Assembly: GCA_902774395.1 (NCBI GenBank)
Contig: CACYIK010000018.1
Location: 1-38,311, forward strand
Direction of reading: 5' to 3'
Length of the DNA stretch: 38,311 bases
DNA from: an uncultured Bacteroidota bacterium
GTDB taxonomy: Bacteria; Bacteroidota; Bacteroidia; Bacteroidales; P3
Below the pieces are notes generated by a model. It worked only from the letters and a program-made list of their open reading frames with translations, was not told the DNA's origin and did no database searches. Position numbers and translations under genes: made by a program. The stretch's first letter is position 1. Each line of letters starts with the position of its first letter. This document shows, one piece after another, positions 16,701 through 23,510 of this stretch.

Positions 16701-17555
16701 GCAGGCCGAGCCGCCGCAGGCGGTGCGGAAGCTACCCTCGAGGGATGTCGAAGCGTCTTCGGCCGTGCAGACGGCCTTGACGGAAAAGTGGTAGTTTGTG
16801 TTGGCGTCAAGGCCACTGAAGGTGTAGGAAGTGGTAGTGGAGGTGACGGTGGTGGTGTCGCCGCCGTTTTTCCAGTAGTCGATGCTGTAGGAGGCACCGG
16901 TGTTCTCAGCATCGGTCCAGCCGAGGATAAGTCCGTCGCTGGTGACACCGCTGGCGGTGAGGTTGGTAACAGGTAAGCAGGTGGGAGGAGCTCCAATGAC
17001 GATATCGTCGATACCTACACCGTAGCCGTAGTGGGTATTCATTTCGAAGGCAATCTGATAGGTGGCGTTGGTATTGGGAAGGAGGATGGTCTCCTCGGTC
17101 CAAGTGCTGTAAGCGGAAGTATAGGTCTCGAGCACAGTCCAGTCGCCAGTCTCCGAGGTGCGGTATTTGACAATTAGTTCATCCACATCGCTACCCCAGG
17201 CACGTTGCACGTGCCAGAAGGTGAGCTGGCCGGTACTCAGAGCACTGAGGTCGAGTAGGGGAGTGATAAGAGTTTTGTCGCCACTATATGAATCGATGGT
17301 GATCATTACGTTGTAGGTTCCGGTATGGGCACCTGTAGCGGTGCTGTAGTCGCCCGTAGCGACAGACCAGCTGTAACTGCTAGAAGAACCAGTCTGTGTC
17401 CAGCAACTGGGCATACTACCGCTTTCGAATCCTTCGGTGAAGGGGGTCGACGAGGTGACAACGACCGCTTGTGAGCAGTCGGTACCTTGTGCCATGGCTA
17501 GCGACGGCACGAAGAGCAGTGCCGCTAGAGCCACTAAGTTGATAAACTTTCTCAT
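10782..17555 (-). CDS. Giant secreted multi-domain protein with type A T9SS signal
   Basis: A 2257-aa exported protein, probably a surface adhesin or matrix-like protein. A signal peptide (cut near SLAMA-Q) is followed by six jelly-roll (MAM/choice-of-anchor-J-like) domains starting near residues 30, 465, 710, 965, 1388 and 1618, each opening with a pattern like PFxExFES...PPCW. About ten fibronectin type III modules alternate with them, marked by LxxNTxYxxxVxAxC. Three CUB-like domains lie near 283, 1193 and 1868. The last 80 residues (from GSHITLFPNPA, about 2177) form a type A T9SS sorting domain ending in IRKLIVK, so export should be through SprA and anchoring by PorU. Within it, heptamer DNA encodes SGEWRVES. 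The ligand is unknown. Confidence 0.9.
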   Translation of the reverse strand: MRKFINLVALAALLFVPSLAMAQGTDCSQAVVVTSSTPFTEGFESGSMPSCWTQTGSSSSYSWSVATGDYSTATGAHTGTYNVMITIDSYSGDKTLITPLLDLSALSTGQLTFWHVQRAWGSDVDELIVKYRTSETGDWTVLETYTSAYSTWTEETILLPNTNATYQIAFEMNTHYGYGVGIDDIVIGAPPTCLPVTNLTASGVTSDGLILGWTDAENTGASYSIDYWKNGGDTTTVTSTTTSYTFSGLDANTNYHFSVKAVCTAEDASTSLEGSFRTACGGSACDLTLQLGASNSYWSPWSNGAKIQLWQDNELVGAYSTSGPVEVCGTSPIVVKYSGASYSFYDSYATITILDGGGVTVYSGGSGDTLCTIATPCPSCIPPTALVATPTTDEITFSWTPRSGASQFIVYLGDSLVNDNVTDTFFTFTDLTANTAYVPRVQAVCTTDDSSSIASINVRTECGTISLPFFEDFANYSYGAFPPCWHRVKAHGGDPSVNTEISGLNGSMYMFLQISGDTNLFVSPSAVPLSGDDIFVRYKAFINTASAYIKAGVMTNYNDMSTFVMLDSVGGYNFNNTFEEREFNTATLNASDSYYIAWLFVGAGYALGAVDDITITEIPACSRVNGIALESVDSISATLSWVDHANTGTTYTVSYWKEGTTDTLTANASDTSVVLSDLDANTVYKLFVVADCGSEPSNIFSFRTECGPITLPFSDNFDSYANGYWPPCWHRLRAHGTDPSVNAQFHHSAPQSMFLLAINDTTLFCTPSAVPTTGNNIYVRYQAYMQWSSSYNETKWIKAGVMTDTSDMSTFIALDSVGYHNFNNVYEEREFNTANLDPAATYWVAWMYYSTNNGYSSYNRGSIDDVYISEIPSCLRVSDIAAATITADTIVLTWLDNVNNNVSYTVNYWTATSDTTEVTASDTFYVFDDLAANTLYYFSVVANCGSEDAEAVTASFRTACGATPIPFSEGFEDASALACWQKVNCESETGRTTGSAATGDACFSFHWSANPPQYLISPELSNTDNGVKVEFQYKEYSTSFPETFKVGYSTTNNVPASFTWGNEISATTSYQTFSAIYPAGTKYVAIQCTSNDRYYLYIDDINFMLPPSCMPVSALYADDITASGATLHWTAPEGATDFYLKVDTNDAISVSDISYTLSTLDARTTYTVSVATDCNGDTSEWVSTTFTTDCLNGSCDIVISMVDHDIYSWGASAGGRVATYQNGQLVKYSSLTSYATSGVDSVNVCSGMPVTFRWANGDYTSWASDCAFTIYDGAGTEIYSCNSAAGLDSLTTVANACPSCLTPTGVRAIALDSNEITFAWTENPNVAEYLISFNGEAYTNGFNGSETVTGLTPNTAYTFSVRAVCVSGVDTSAARTITAKTTCGQMVLPFVESFEADATGIAPSCWNVISGSPAVAAATPHTGSKSLTVSSNSMIATSLVPLAGDSIYVGFWAYHSGGILEAGVMTDITNANTFTPLATSNGTGSNHVHLEFNTATLPHDSSYYVAFRNYNSMYAIYVDDINIRQNDGCMYPTNLTANAVSNGADLSWSYSGTIGSFAVEYRTANGTWSTPDVVTATIATLSNLAASTVYEARVGTICGNDTLWTNAVAFTTPCAPQPVPYSEDFESYAQDVMPPCWSYADPNGITHWDGGCFFRGTDTYNTYLTGPANYAVLPELDGEIAKLKIEFDVKVGTIAEGDGLLIGVADAGGTLIAWLDTLQDPNFSRNQPVRKTIYFPNYNVPGNASRVAFAQYRSWSEWALIDNINIEVLPSCYPVDNIVGHNLIDPEATNFTWHPVGDETQWQVYVDTVTVDIDALANMPASNFTTVYDTTYDIPVGAIQGGGIYNFFVRANCGSEQSSWMKCEFGAGTVIMRNNTVADTVVGCGFVVYDNGGPVAGYLAGSNSTLVIRSADAGNQLKVFGGKFGFGDDMATLTIYDGVGTGGTVLYTYNTIGGRDTLLNTNLATSTTGALTITFISSGTRCHTGYELYVRCTGTAFCPRPTELQATMTSETTADVTWSGTASNYNFYYRLRGTTAWTRQNVATNSTSLTGLVTDTVYDMYVVALCSATDSSSASVTRQINTHYGAPVTPCHAPTALTVSDITDNSAVLSWTAGSTETAWRLEVNGTLVNNVTTNPYTLTGLTATTAYTVKVKAVCDDTHESEWGNAIMFTTTEVGIDDVYGSHITLFPNPASATVTLTGIEGQATVSVVDMNGRVSGEWRVESGKLTIDVSGFAQGAYFVRITGEQNTAIRKLIVK
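10882..10909 (-). repeat. Four CCACTCT heptamers inside the T9SS sorting domain
   Basis: CCACTCT occurs three times, then CCACTCA, in unbroken phase. They are read in frame on the minus strand as part of the GEWRVESG stretch of the C-terminal sorting domain. Confidence 0.85.
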
Positions 17556-17621
17556 AAGGTTATTTTTTGGTTAATATATAATGTTATTATATGGTTTCCT
17601 TTTAATTAAAGGAAATCGAGG

Positions 17622-17629
17622 CAAAGTTA
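17622..17629 (-). promoter_or_regulatory. Bacteroidota -7 box (TAACTTTG) for the first giant gene
   Basis: On the minus strand TAACTTTG fits TAnnTTTG, 66 bp upstream of the giant gene's ATG. A T10 tract lies immediately upstream, and no TTTG is present at the -33 distance. Confidence 0.5.
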
Positions 17630-17630
17630 C

Positions 17631-17666
17631 AAAAAAAAAACGGAACTGCCAAATTTATTTTAGCAG
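17631..17666 (-). terminator. Probable terminator of mazG
   Basis: On the minus strand CTGCTAAA can pair with TTTGGCAG (one G-U pair) around a five-base loop, followed after five bases by ten T. The stem overlaps the mazG stop codon, and the T-run is next to the giant gene's promoter. Confidence 0.5.
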
Positions 17667-18337
17667 GAATGGGCTTCTTTGAAGCGGCGGTTGGCTAGGC
17701 AGAGGGCGTCGTCGGCGTTGATGCCGTGGCGGCGACCCCAGTCGACGAGAGAGAAGAGCAGTTCTCCGAATTGCTCTTCAGAGGTGAGAGGTGAGAGGTG
17801 AAAGGTGAGAGGTTCTTGCTCGGCGTCAGCTATCTCACCTTTCACCTTTCCACTTTCACCTTCCACCTTTTCCTGCATCCTGACGGCTTTGACGAGCGAT
17901 GGCAGCGAGTCGGGGACGCCTTCGAGGACGTTCTTGCGGCCTTCGCGCATCTTGAGCTGCTCCCAGTCTTCGCCGTGATAGTTCTCTTTGTCGTAGATGA
18001 AGGGATGGCGCGCGATGAGCTTGTCGCAGATGGCGTTGTACACGTCGGCGGTAGTGAAGAGCCCCTCCTCCTCGGCAATCTTGCAGTAGAAGAGGATGTG
18101 CATGGCAAGGTCGCCGAGCTCCTTCTTGAGGTCGTTAAGGACTTTAGGGTCCTTAGAGTCCTTAAGGTCGTTAAGGGCAATCACCGCTTCGCTGAGTTCG
18201 TGGACCTCCTCGATGGTGAGGTAGCGGAGGCTTTTCATGGTCTGCTTGCGGTCCCAGGGGCACTCTTTGCGCAGGGTGTCCAAGATGTCGGAGAGGCGCT
18301 GGAAGGCGTCAGATGCGCTGCACTTGTTCGATTCCAT
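17660..18337 (-). CDS. mazG: MazG-type nucleoside triphosphate pyrophosphohydrolase
   Basis: A 225-aa housecleaning enzyme that hydrolyses NTPs to NMP and pyrophosphate. The N-terminal half is a standard MazG domain: CPWDRKQTMKSLRYLTIEEVHEL (EExxE metal site) and KKELGDLAMHILFYCKIAEEE. The second half has the conserved YHGEDWEQLKMREGRKNVLEGVPDSLPSLVKAVRMQEK, then diverges: a stretch encoded by two inverted heptamer arrays stands where the second EExxE helix is expected, before FGELLFSLVDWGRR. It is shorter than the usual about 260 aa. A nonamer array also encodes NDLKDSKDPKVLNDLK in the first domain. Its start lies inside the 3' end of relA/spoT (29-bp overlap), so translation is probably coupled. 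Confidence 0.9.
   Translation of the reverse strand: MESNKCSASDAFQRLSDILDTLRKECPWDRKQTMKSLRYLTIEEVHELSEAVIALNDLKDSKDPKVLNDLKKELGDLAMHILFYCKIAEEEGLFTTADVYNAICDKLIARHPFIYDKENYHGEDWEQLKMREGRKNVLEGVPDSLPSLVKAVRMQEKVEGESGKVKGEIADAEQEPLTFHLSPLTSEEQFGELLFSLVDWGRRHGINADDALCLANRRFKEAHSC
17781..17870 (-). repeat. Inverted pair of heptamer arrays inside mazG
   Basis: GAGGTGA-type heptamers (five, 17781-17815) face TTTCACC-type heptamers (five, 17833-17867) across a 17-bp centre. The arms are roughly reverse complements and are read in frame in the C-terminal half of mazG. Confidence 0.85.
18129..18173 (-). repeat. Five in-phase nonamers inside mazG
   Basis: Nonamers AGGTCGTTA, AGGACTTTA, GGGTCCTTA, GAGTCCTTA and AGGTCGTTA keep TTA at a fixed place. 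Because the unit is three codons, they encode a period-3 peptide (NDL, KDS, KDP, KVL, NDL). Confidence 0.85.
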
Positions 18338-20492
18338 CGACGGCCTGGAGTTTTTCGATAAGACTGTTGAGTTTCTCCACGTCGTTGACGTAGAGCATGA
18401 TGATGCCGCGTACGACGCCCTCGGAGGTCTCGAGGGTGATGGCGCGCATGTTGAGGTCGAGCTCGGAGGAGATGTGGTGTGTAATCTCCTGGAGGAGGCC
18501 CTTGCGGTCGATGGCGGTGAGGGAGATACCTGTCAGCAGGGAGAGCTGCTCGCCGGGGCGCCATTTGGCGCGGACGATGTGGTTCTCGTGGTTGGCCATC
18601 TCGCGCATGGCTTCTTTGCAGTTGGTGCGGTGCACCATGATGCGGTCGTCCTGGACGATGCCCACCACCTGGTCGCCCTGGACGGGCTTGCAGCAGGGGG
18701 CTGTCTCGGTGGGCAGGTTCTCGTACTCCTTGTCGAGGAGGAAGGGGGTGGAGAGCTGCTTGTATTTGTCGAGGAAGATGAGGTTGGGCTCGGGACGTGC
18801 TTTGCCGAAACATTCGGCCACCTGGTGCTCGGTGACGGTGCCCACGGCGATGTCGTAGAGGACATCGATGTCGGAGGGGTTGCCAAGGAAGCGTTTGAGC
18901 TGTCCCCAGTTCTGGGGGGTGTCCCTGAGGTTCAGGTTCTTGTAGTATTCTTTCAGCTTGCGGCGGCCTTCGGCCGATTGCTCTTTCTTGTGGGAGCGGA
19001 GGTAGTCCTTGATGGCGTCCTTGGCATGCGAGGTCTGGCATTCGTTGAGCCACTCGTCGCTAGGCAAGGTGTTGGCGGTGGTGAGGATCTGCACCTGGTC
19101 GCCAGTATGGAGGCGTTCGTTGCGGCTGACGACGCGGGCGTTGACCTTGGCGCCGATGCAGTGGTGGCCGAGGTCGGTGTGGATGGCATAGGCGAAGTCG
19201 AGCACGGTGCTGCGCGAGGGCAGCGTGACGGTGCGTCCGCGGGGGGTGAAGATGTATATCTCCTTGGTATAGAGGGCTTCCTTGAACTCCTCGACGAGGT
19301 CGAGAGCACTTTTGTCGCTCTGCTCGAGCGAGGTGCGTATCTGCTGTAGCCACTCCTCGACGGGGTTGCCTTCGATGTTCTCATCGGGGTGTGCCTCCTT
19401 GTAGAGGAAGTGGGCAGCCATACCCTTCTCGGCGATGTTGTCCATGCGCTCGGTACGTATCTGTATCTCCACCCAGGTGCCGATGGGCGTCATGACGGTG
19501 GTCTGCAGGCTCTCGTAGCCGTTGTTCTTGGGGTGGGTGATCCAGTCGCGGAAGCGTGTGGGGTTGGGGTCGAATTTTTGCGAGATGAGGGCGTAGACGC
19601 GGAAGCACTCCTCGCGCTCCTTCTCGCGCGGCACGTCGTTGAGGATGATGCGCATGGCGTAGAGGTCGAAGATTTCCTCGAAGGAGACGTGCTTGTTCTC
19701 TATCTTCTTCCAGCAGCTGTAGACCGACTTGACGCGGGTCTTGATGGAATAGTGGAGACCTTCGGCGTCGAGCATCTGGCGCACGGGGTCGACGAGGCAT
19801 TCATGGAGTTGGGCCCCTTTGCTGGCTGTGGCGGCGATTTTGGCCTCAATCTCTTCGTATTTCTCCGGGTTGGTGTAGCGCATGACGAGCTCCTCGAGCT
19901 CGGTCTTGATGTTGTAAAGTCCCAAGCGGTGGGCCAGGGGGATGTAGAGGTAGGAGGTCTCGGAGGCGATGATGAGCTTCTTGGTGTCTTTCATCGAGCC
20001 GAGGGTGCGCATGTTGTGCAGACGGTCGCAGAGCTTGAGGAAGATGACGTAGGCGTCGTTGCACATGGAGAGCAGTATCTTGCGGTAGTTCTCTGCCTGT
20101 TTGCTCTCCGACTGCTGGAGGAGCATGACGTCCTCGATCTTGGTGACGCCGTCGACGATGGTGGCCACGCGGTCGCCGAAGACCATGCGTATCTCGTCGA
20201 GGGTGATATCGGTGTCCTCGACGACGTCGTGCAGCAGTGCTGCGATAACGGCTGTGGGGCCGAGGCCCACCTCCTTGACGGCGATGAGTGCCACGGCCAG
20301 GGGGTGGAAGATATAGGGTTCACCGCTCTTGCGGCGGGTGCCGGCATGGGCTTTCTTGGCCATCTGGAAGGCACGCAGGATATCGGCCTCCTCCTCGGGG
20401 GAGAGGGTCTTCAGCGCCCGGCAGGCTCCGATGAGCTCTTTATAGCGTGCCTGGATATCGCGCTTCTCGCGTGCTTCGTCGATGACGTACAT
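18309..20492 (-). CDS. RelA/SpoT-type (p)ppGpp synthetase/hydrolase
   Basis: A 727-aa bifunctional stringent-response enzyme that makes and degrades (p)ppGpp. Domains in order are an HD hydrolase domain (FHPLAVALIAVKEVGLGPTA, AALLHDVVEDTD, LCDRLHNMRTL, about residues 45-160), a synthetase domain (KSVYSCWKKIE, FDLYAMRIIL, about 255-365), a TGS domain (IFTPRGRTVTLPSRSTVLDFAYAIH, about 410-470) and a C-terminal ACT domain (LSLLTGISLTAIDRKGLLQEIT, about 650-727). The intact HDxxED motif supports hydrolase activity. Bacteroidota commonly have this long form. It follows recA with a heptamer array filling the gap, and its end overlaps mazG. Confidence 0.96.
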   Translation of the reverse strand: MYVIDEAREKRDIQARYKELIGACRALKTLSPEEEADILRAFQMAKKAHAGTRRKSGEPYIFHPLAVALIAVKEVGLGPTAVIAALLHDVVEDTDITLDEIRMVFGDRVATIVDGVTKIEDVMLLQQSESKQAENYRKILLSMCNDAYVIFLKLCDRLHNMRTLGSMKDTKKLIIASETSYLYIPLAHRLGLYNIKTELEELVMRYTNPEKYEEIEAKIAATASKGAQLHECLVDPVRQMLDAEGLHYSIKTRVKSVYSCWKKIENKHVSFEEIFDLYAMRIILNDVPREKEREECFRVYALISQKFDPNPTRFRDWITHPKNNGYESLQTTVMTPIGTWVEIQIRTERMDNIAEKGMAAHFLYKEAHPDENIEGNPVEEWLQQIRTSLEQSDKSALDLVEEFKEALYTKEIYIFTPRGRTVTLPSRSTVLDFAYAIHTDLGHHCIGAKVNARVVSRNERLHTGDQVQILTTANTLPSDEWLNECQTSHAKDAIKDYLRSHKKEQSAEGRRKLKEYYKNLNLRDTPQNWGQLKRFLGNPSDIDVLYDIAVGTVTEHQVAECFGKARPEPNLIFLDKYKQLSTPFLLDKEYENLPTETAPCCKPVQGDQVVGIVQDDRIMVHRTNCKEAMREMANHENHIVRAKWRPGEQLSLLTGISLTAIDRKGLLQEITHHISSELDLNMRAITLETSEGVVRGIIMLYVNDVEKLNSLIEKLQAVDGIEQVQRI

Positions 20493-20497
20493 TTTGG

Positions 20498-20532
20498 TAA
20501 CGGTTAATGATTAACGGTTAATGGTTAACGTT
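20498..20532 (-). repeat. Five heptamers (TAACGGT type) filling the recA-relA gap
   Basis: TAACGGT, TAATGAT, TAACGGT, TAATGGT and TAACGTT run from six bases before the relA start codon into the recA stop codon. They make up essentially the whole 38-bp gap. Confidence 0.88.
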
Positions 20533-21574
20533 AGTCTTCGGCGGCCTGTTTTTCCTTGAGGGCGGTGCGAATCTTGCCTTCGAGTTCGTCGGTGAGCTCG
20601 GGGTTGTCGCGCAGCAGCTGCTTGAGGGCTTCACGTCCTTGGGCCAGCTTGCTCTCGCCGTAGCTGAACCACGAGCCGCTCTTGTGGATGATGTCGAGGT
20701 CGACGCCGAGGTCGATAATCTCGCCCAACTTGGAGATGCCCTCGCCGAACATGAGGTCGAACTCGCACTGGCGGAAAGGAGGAGCCACTTTGTTCTTCAC
20801 CACACGCACCTTGACGCGGTTGCCGATATTCTGGTCGCCGTCCTTGATGGCCTGGGTGCGACGGATGTCGATACGCACGGAGGCGTAGAACTTCAGGGCG
20901 TTACCACCGGTGGTGGTCTCGGGGTTGCCGAACATCACGCCAATCTTTTCACGCAGCTGGTTGATGAAGATGCAGCAGCAGTTGGTCTTGCTGATGGTGG
21001 CGGTGAGCTTGCGCATGGCCTGGCTCATGAGGCGTGCTTGGAGGCCCACCTTGCTGTCGCCCATATCGCCGTCGATTTCGGCTTTGGGGGTCAGGGCGGC
21101 CACGGAGTCGATGACGATGATGTCGATGGCACCGGAACGGATGAGGTTGTCGGCAATCTCGAGGGCCTGCTCGCCGTTGTCGGGCTGCGAGACCAGCAGG
21201 TTGTTGATGTCGACACCCAGTTTCTTGGCGTAGAAGCTGTCGAAGGCATGCTCAGCGTCGATGAAGGCGGCGATGCCTCCGTTTTTCTGGCATTCGGCGA
21301 TGGCATGGATGGCCAGGGTGGTCTTACCGGAGCTCTCGGGACCGTAGATTTCGATGACACGGCCACGGGGGAAGCCGCCGACGCCCAGGGCCATATCGAG
21401 GCTGATGCTGCCGGTGGAGATGACGTCAAGTTGCTCGTCGGGACGGTCGCCCAGCTTCATGATGGAGCCTTTGCCGTAGCTCTTCTCTATCTTGTCGAGG
21501 GTGCTCTGGAGGATTTTCAGTTTTTCCAATTTCTGGGCATCTGCTTCGTTCACTTCTTTTGCCATAATGTTCAA
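20531..21574 (-). CDS. recA: Recombinase RecA
   Basis: ATP-dependent strand-exchange protein for homologous recombination and SOS control, 347 aa. Clear marks are [10 protein letters not shown], the Walker A loop [18 protein letters not shown], Walker [11 protein letters not shown], the L2 region [21 protein letters not shown] and [22 protein letters not shown]. The frame opens at 21574 ([12 protein letters not shown]); an alternative ATG at 21565 (MAKEVNEAD) fits the family start better. The tail is short and mixed in charge. It is transcribed towards relA and mazG, with a TATATTTG box 38 bp upstream of the start. Confidence 0.98.
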   Translation of the reverse strand: MNIMAKEVNEADAQKLEKLKILQSTLDKIEKSYGKGSIMKLGDRPDEQLDVISTGSISLDMALGVGGFPRGRVIEIYGPESSGKTTLAIHAIAECQKNGGIAAFIDAEHAFDSFYAKKLGVDINNLLVSQPDNGEQALEIADNLIRSGAIDIIVIDSVAALTPKAEIDGDMGDSKVGLQARLMSQAMRKLTATISKTNCCCIFINQLREKIGVMFGNPETTTGGNALKFYASVRIDIRRTQAIKDGDQNIGNRVKVRVVKNKVAPPFRQCEFDLMFGEGISKLGEIIDLGVDLDIIHKSGSWFSYGESKLAQGREALKQLLRDNPELTDELEGKIRTALKEKQAAED

Positions 21575-21611
21575 GTATTTAGTTGTTTTATTTTTATTGT
21601 TTCAATAGGTG

Positions 21612-21619
21612 CAAATATA
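21612..21619 (-). promoter_or_regulatory. Bacteroidota -7 box (TATATTTG) for recA
   Basis: On the minus strand TATATTTG fits TAnnTTTG exactly. An A-rich tract and a TTGG about 19 bp further upstream are the only -33 candidates. No SOS-box-like palindrome is seen. Confidence 0.6.
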
Positions 21620-21651
21620 CGTATTTTTTTTCAATCTGCCAATCTTTTTTC

Positions 21652-22824
21652 TCAACGACTTGATTTGGAGAGATTTTCTTTCAGCTCGCGGACACGGAGG
21701 GCGGACTGGTAGATGCGGTCGGTAGTGACGGCACCTTCGGCGATGAGTTGGTAGATGGTGAACACTACCTTGGGGACGATGCCGGGGTCGTAGTCCTTGC
21801 CGTTGTTGCTGAGGCAGAGGAGGTCGGCACCGGCGTCGAGGGCCATGCGGATGGTCTGCTCGAAGGTGTATTGGTCGGCGATGGCGCCCATGGCGAGGTC
21901 GTCGGTGACGATGACACCGTTGAAGTACAGGCTGTCACGCAGGTAGGAGGTGATGCGTGGCGAGAGGGAGGCGGGTAGCCCCGAGGGGTCCATCTGGCGG
22001 TTGATGACATGGGCCGTCATCACCATATCGAGTTTCAACCCTGCGAGTTCTCTATAGGGGTAGAGTTCATAACGCTGCCAGGTCTCGGTGACGTCGACGA
22101 GGCCCTTGTGGGTGTCGCCCTTGGCACTGCCATGGCCGGGGAAGTGCTTCAGGCAGCTGGCCACGCCTTTCGCACGCTGCTCGTCCATCCAGATGGCGCA
22201 GCAGCCCGTCACCGACAGGGTGTCGGTCGAGAAGGAACGTTCCAGCTTGCCGATGATGGGGCAGGAGGGGTTGACATTGACGTCGGCCACAGGGGCGAAG
22301 TTGAGGTTGATGCCGAGGTCGTGCAGCATCTCGGCGGTGAGTCGAGCATAACGGCGTACGGTGTCGAGACCTCCCATAGCACATCGCTGAGGAGACAGAA
22401 TGGTGGGGAAGCCGTATTTGGGGCTGAGTCTCGACACACGGCCACCCTCTTGGTCGATGCCGATGAGGAGGTTCGGGGAGAGGGCGCGCAGCTGTGAGCA
22501 GAGGTTCTTCACCTGCTGGGCACTCTTGATGTTGCGGCCTCGGGTGCCTGTGGGGGCGTCGTAGTCGAAGAGGATGACGCTACCGACATGGTATTTCTTG
22601 ATGTCGCTCCAGATATGGTTGGTGCTGTCAATCTCGGTGCCGCGGAATCCCACCAGCAGCATCTCGCCGATGGCCTCTTCGAGGGTAATTTGATTGTTCG
22701 GAGTGTCCTGACTATTCTGAATAATCTGATGATTCGGAACACTCTGAACACTCTGAATATTCGGATTACTTTGGCCACAAGCCAGCAAGCCCAGAAAAGC
22801 GGTAACAGTAAATAATGTTTTCAA
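21652..22824 (-). CDS. Glycoside hydrolase family 3 lipoprotein (beta-N-acetylhexosaminidase, NagZ-like)
   Basis: A 390-aa predicted lipoprotein with a GH3 domain of the NagZ type, which removes N-acetylglucosamine from muropeptides or chitin-like sugars. Diagnostic are LLIGIDQEGGRVSRL, NLNFAPVADVN, KHFPGHGSAKGDTHKGL (the KHFPGHG signature) and VIVTDDLAMGAI (nucleophile Asp). The N-terminus carries the lipobox LLAC, followed by a linker encoded by eight nonamers with Gln or Pro at every third residue. The start is TTG at 22824: the codon two before is an in-frame stop and no ATG fits the signal peptide. The start lies inside a heptamer array shared with the recR 3' end. Confidence 0.88.
   Translation of the reverse strand: MKTLFTVTAFLGLLACGQSNPNIQSVQSVPNHQIIQNSQDTPNNQITLEEAIGEMLLVGFRGTEIDSTNHIWSDIKKYHVGSVILFDYDAPTGTRGRNIKSAQQVKNLCSQLRALSPNLLIGIDQEGGRVSRLSPKYGFPTILSPQRCAMGGLDTVRRYARLTAEMLHDLGINLNFAPVADVNVNPSCPIIGKLERSFSTDTLSVTGCCAIWMDEQRAKGVASCLKHFPGHGSAKGDTHKGLVDVTETWQRYELYPYRELAGLKLDMVMTAHVINRQMDPSGLPASLSPRITSYLRDSLYFNGVIVTDDLAMGAIADQYTFEQTIRMALDAGADLLCLSNNGKDYDPGIVPKVVFTIYQLIAEGAVTTDRIYQSALRVRELKENLSKSSR
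22694..22765 (-). repeat. Eight in-phase nonamers encoding the lipoprotein linker
   Basis: Every unit ends in TCTGA, TCGGA or CCTGA (for example TTGTTCGGA, CTATTCTGA, ACACTCTGA), exactly 9 bp apart. Read on the minus strand, they give a three-residue periodic linker directly after the lipid-anchored Cys. Confidence 0.9.
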
Positions 22825-22866
22825 TTTTCAACTATTATCTATTAACTATTATCTATTAACTCTCAA
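22818..22866 (-). repeat. Seven heptamers spanning the recR-GH3 gap
   Basis: TTTTCAA twice, CTATTAT/CTATTAA twice each in alternation, then CTCTCAA keep one phase over 49 bp. The array covers the TTG start of the GH3 gene, the whole gap and the recR stop codon. Confidence 0.88.
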
Positions 22867-23470
22867 AGGGTATCCGGTGCATGATGCTGCGGCCGAGGGT
22901 AATCTCGTCGGCATATTCGAGGCTGTCGCCCACGGCGACGCCACGGGCCAGCGTGGTGACCTTCACTCCCAGGGGTTGCAGCAACTTATTGATATAATAG
23001 TTCGTGGTGTCGCCCTCCATGGTGGTGGGAAGGGCGAGGATGACCTCCTCGACGGGTGCGGGGTCGCCGCTCTCGACACGGCGGATAAGCGACGCTATCT
23101 CGAGGTCGTGGACGCCGATGCCGTCGATGGGCGAGATGACGCCGCCCAGCACATGGTAGAGACCTCTGTACTGCTGCGTGTTCTCCACGGCCATCACATC
23201 CTGCACGTTCTCCACGACACAGATGATGCCTTTCTGCCTTTTTTCGGAAGAGCAGATGGGGCAGACCTCCGTATCGCTGACATTGTGGCAGTGGCGGCAG
23301 TGGTGCAGGTGGGTCTTCAGGCGTGTCAAGGACTCGCTGAGGTCGCGCACCTTGTTCTCCTCCTCATTCATGAGGAACAGCGCATAGCGCAACGCCGACC
23401 GTTTGCCCACACCGGGCAGACTCGCCAGTTGCTCCACAGCCTCCTCCAGTATCTTCGACGGTAAATTCAT
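22856..23470 (-). CDS. recR: Recombination protein RecR
   Basis: A 204-aa protein of the RecFOR pathway that helps load RecA at gapped DNA. It has the N-terminal helix-hairpin-helix (EQLASLPGVGKRSALRYALFLM), a four-Cys zinc finger (CRHCHNVSDTEVCPICSS, about residues 58-75), a Toprim domain (ICVVENVQDVMAVENTQQYRGLYHVLGGVISPIDGIG) and the conserved LPTTMEGDTTNYYI. Length is typical. Both neighbouring gaps consist of short repeat arrays. It is in one run of minus-strand genes with pgm upstream and the GH3 gene and recA downstream, consistent with co-transcription. Confidence 0.97.
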   Translation of the reverse strand: MNLPSKILEEAVEQLASLPGVGKRSALRYALFLMNEEENKVRDLSESLTRLKTHLHHCRHCHNVSDTEVCPICSSEKRQKGIICVVENVQDVMAVENTQQYRGLYHVLGGVISPIDGIGVHDLEIASLIRRVESGDPAPVEEVILALPTTMEGDTTNYYINKLLQPLGVKVTTLARGVAVGDSLEYADEITLGRSIMHRIPFES

Positions 23471-23510
23471 CTATCGTCCTTTCACTCCCTTTCACTCCTT
23501 CTCACTCCCT
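23471..23510 (-). repeat. Four decamers filling the pgm-recR gap
   Basis: CTATCGTCCT, TTCACTCCCT, TTCACTCCTT and CTCACTCCCT follow in exact 10-bp phase. They start right after the recR ATG and end at the pgm stop codon, so they are the entire gap. Confidence 0.88.
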
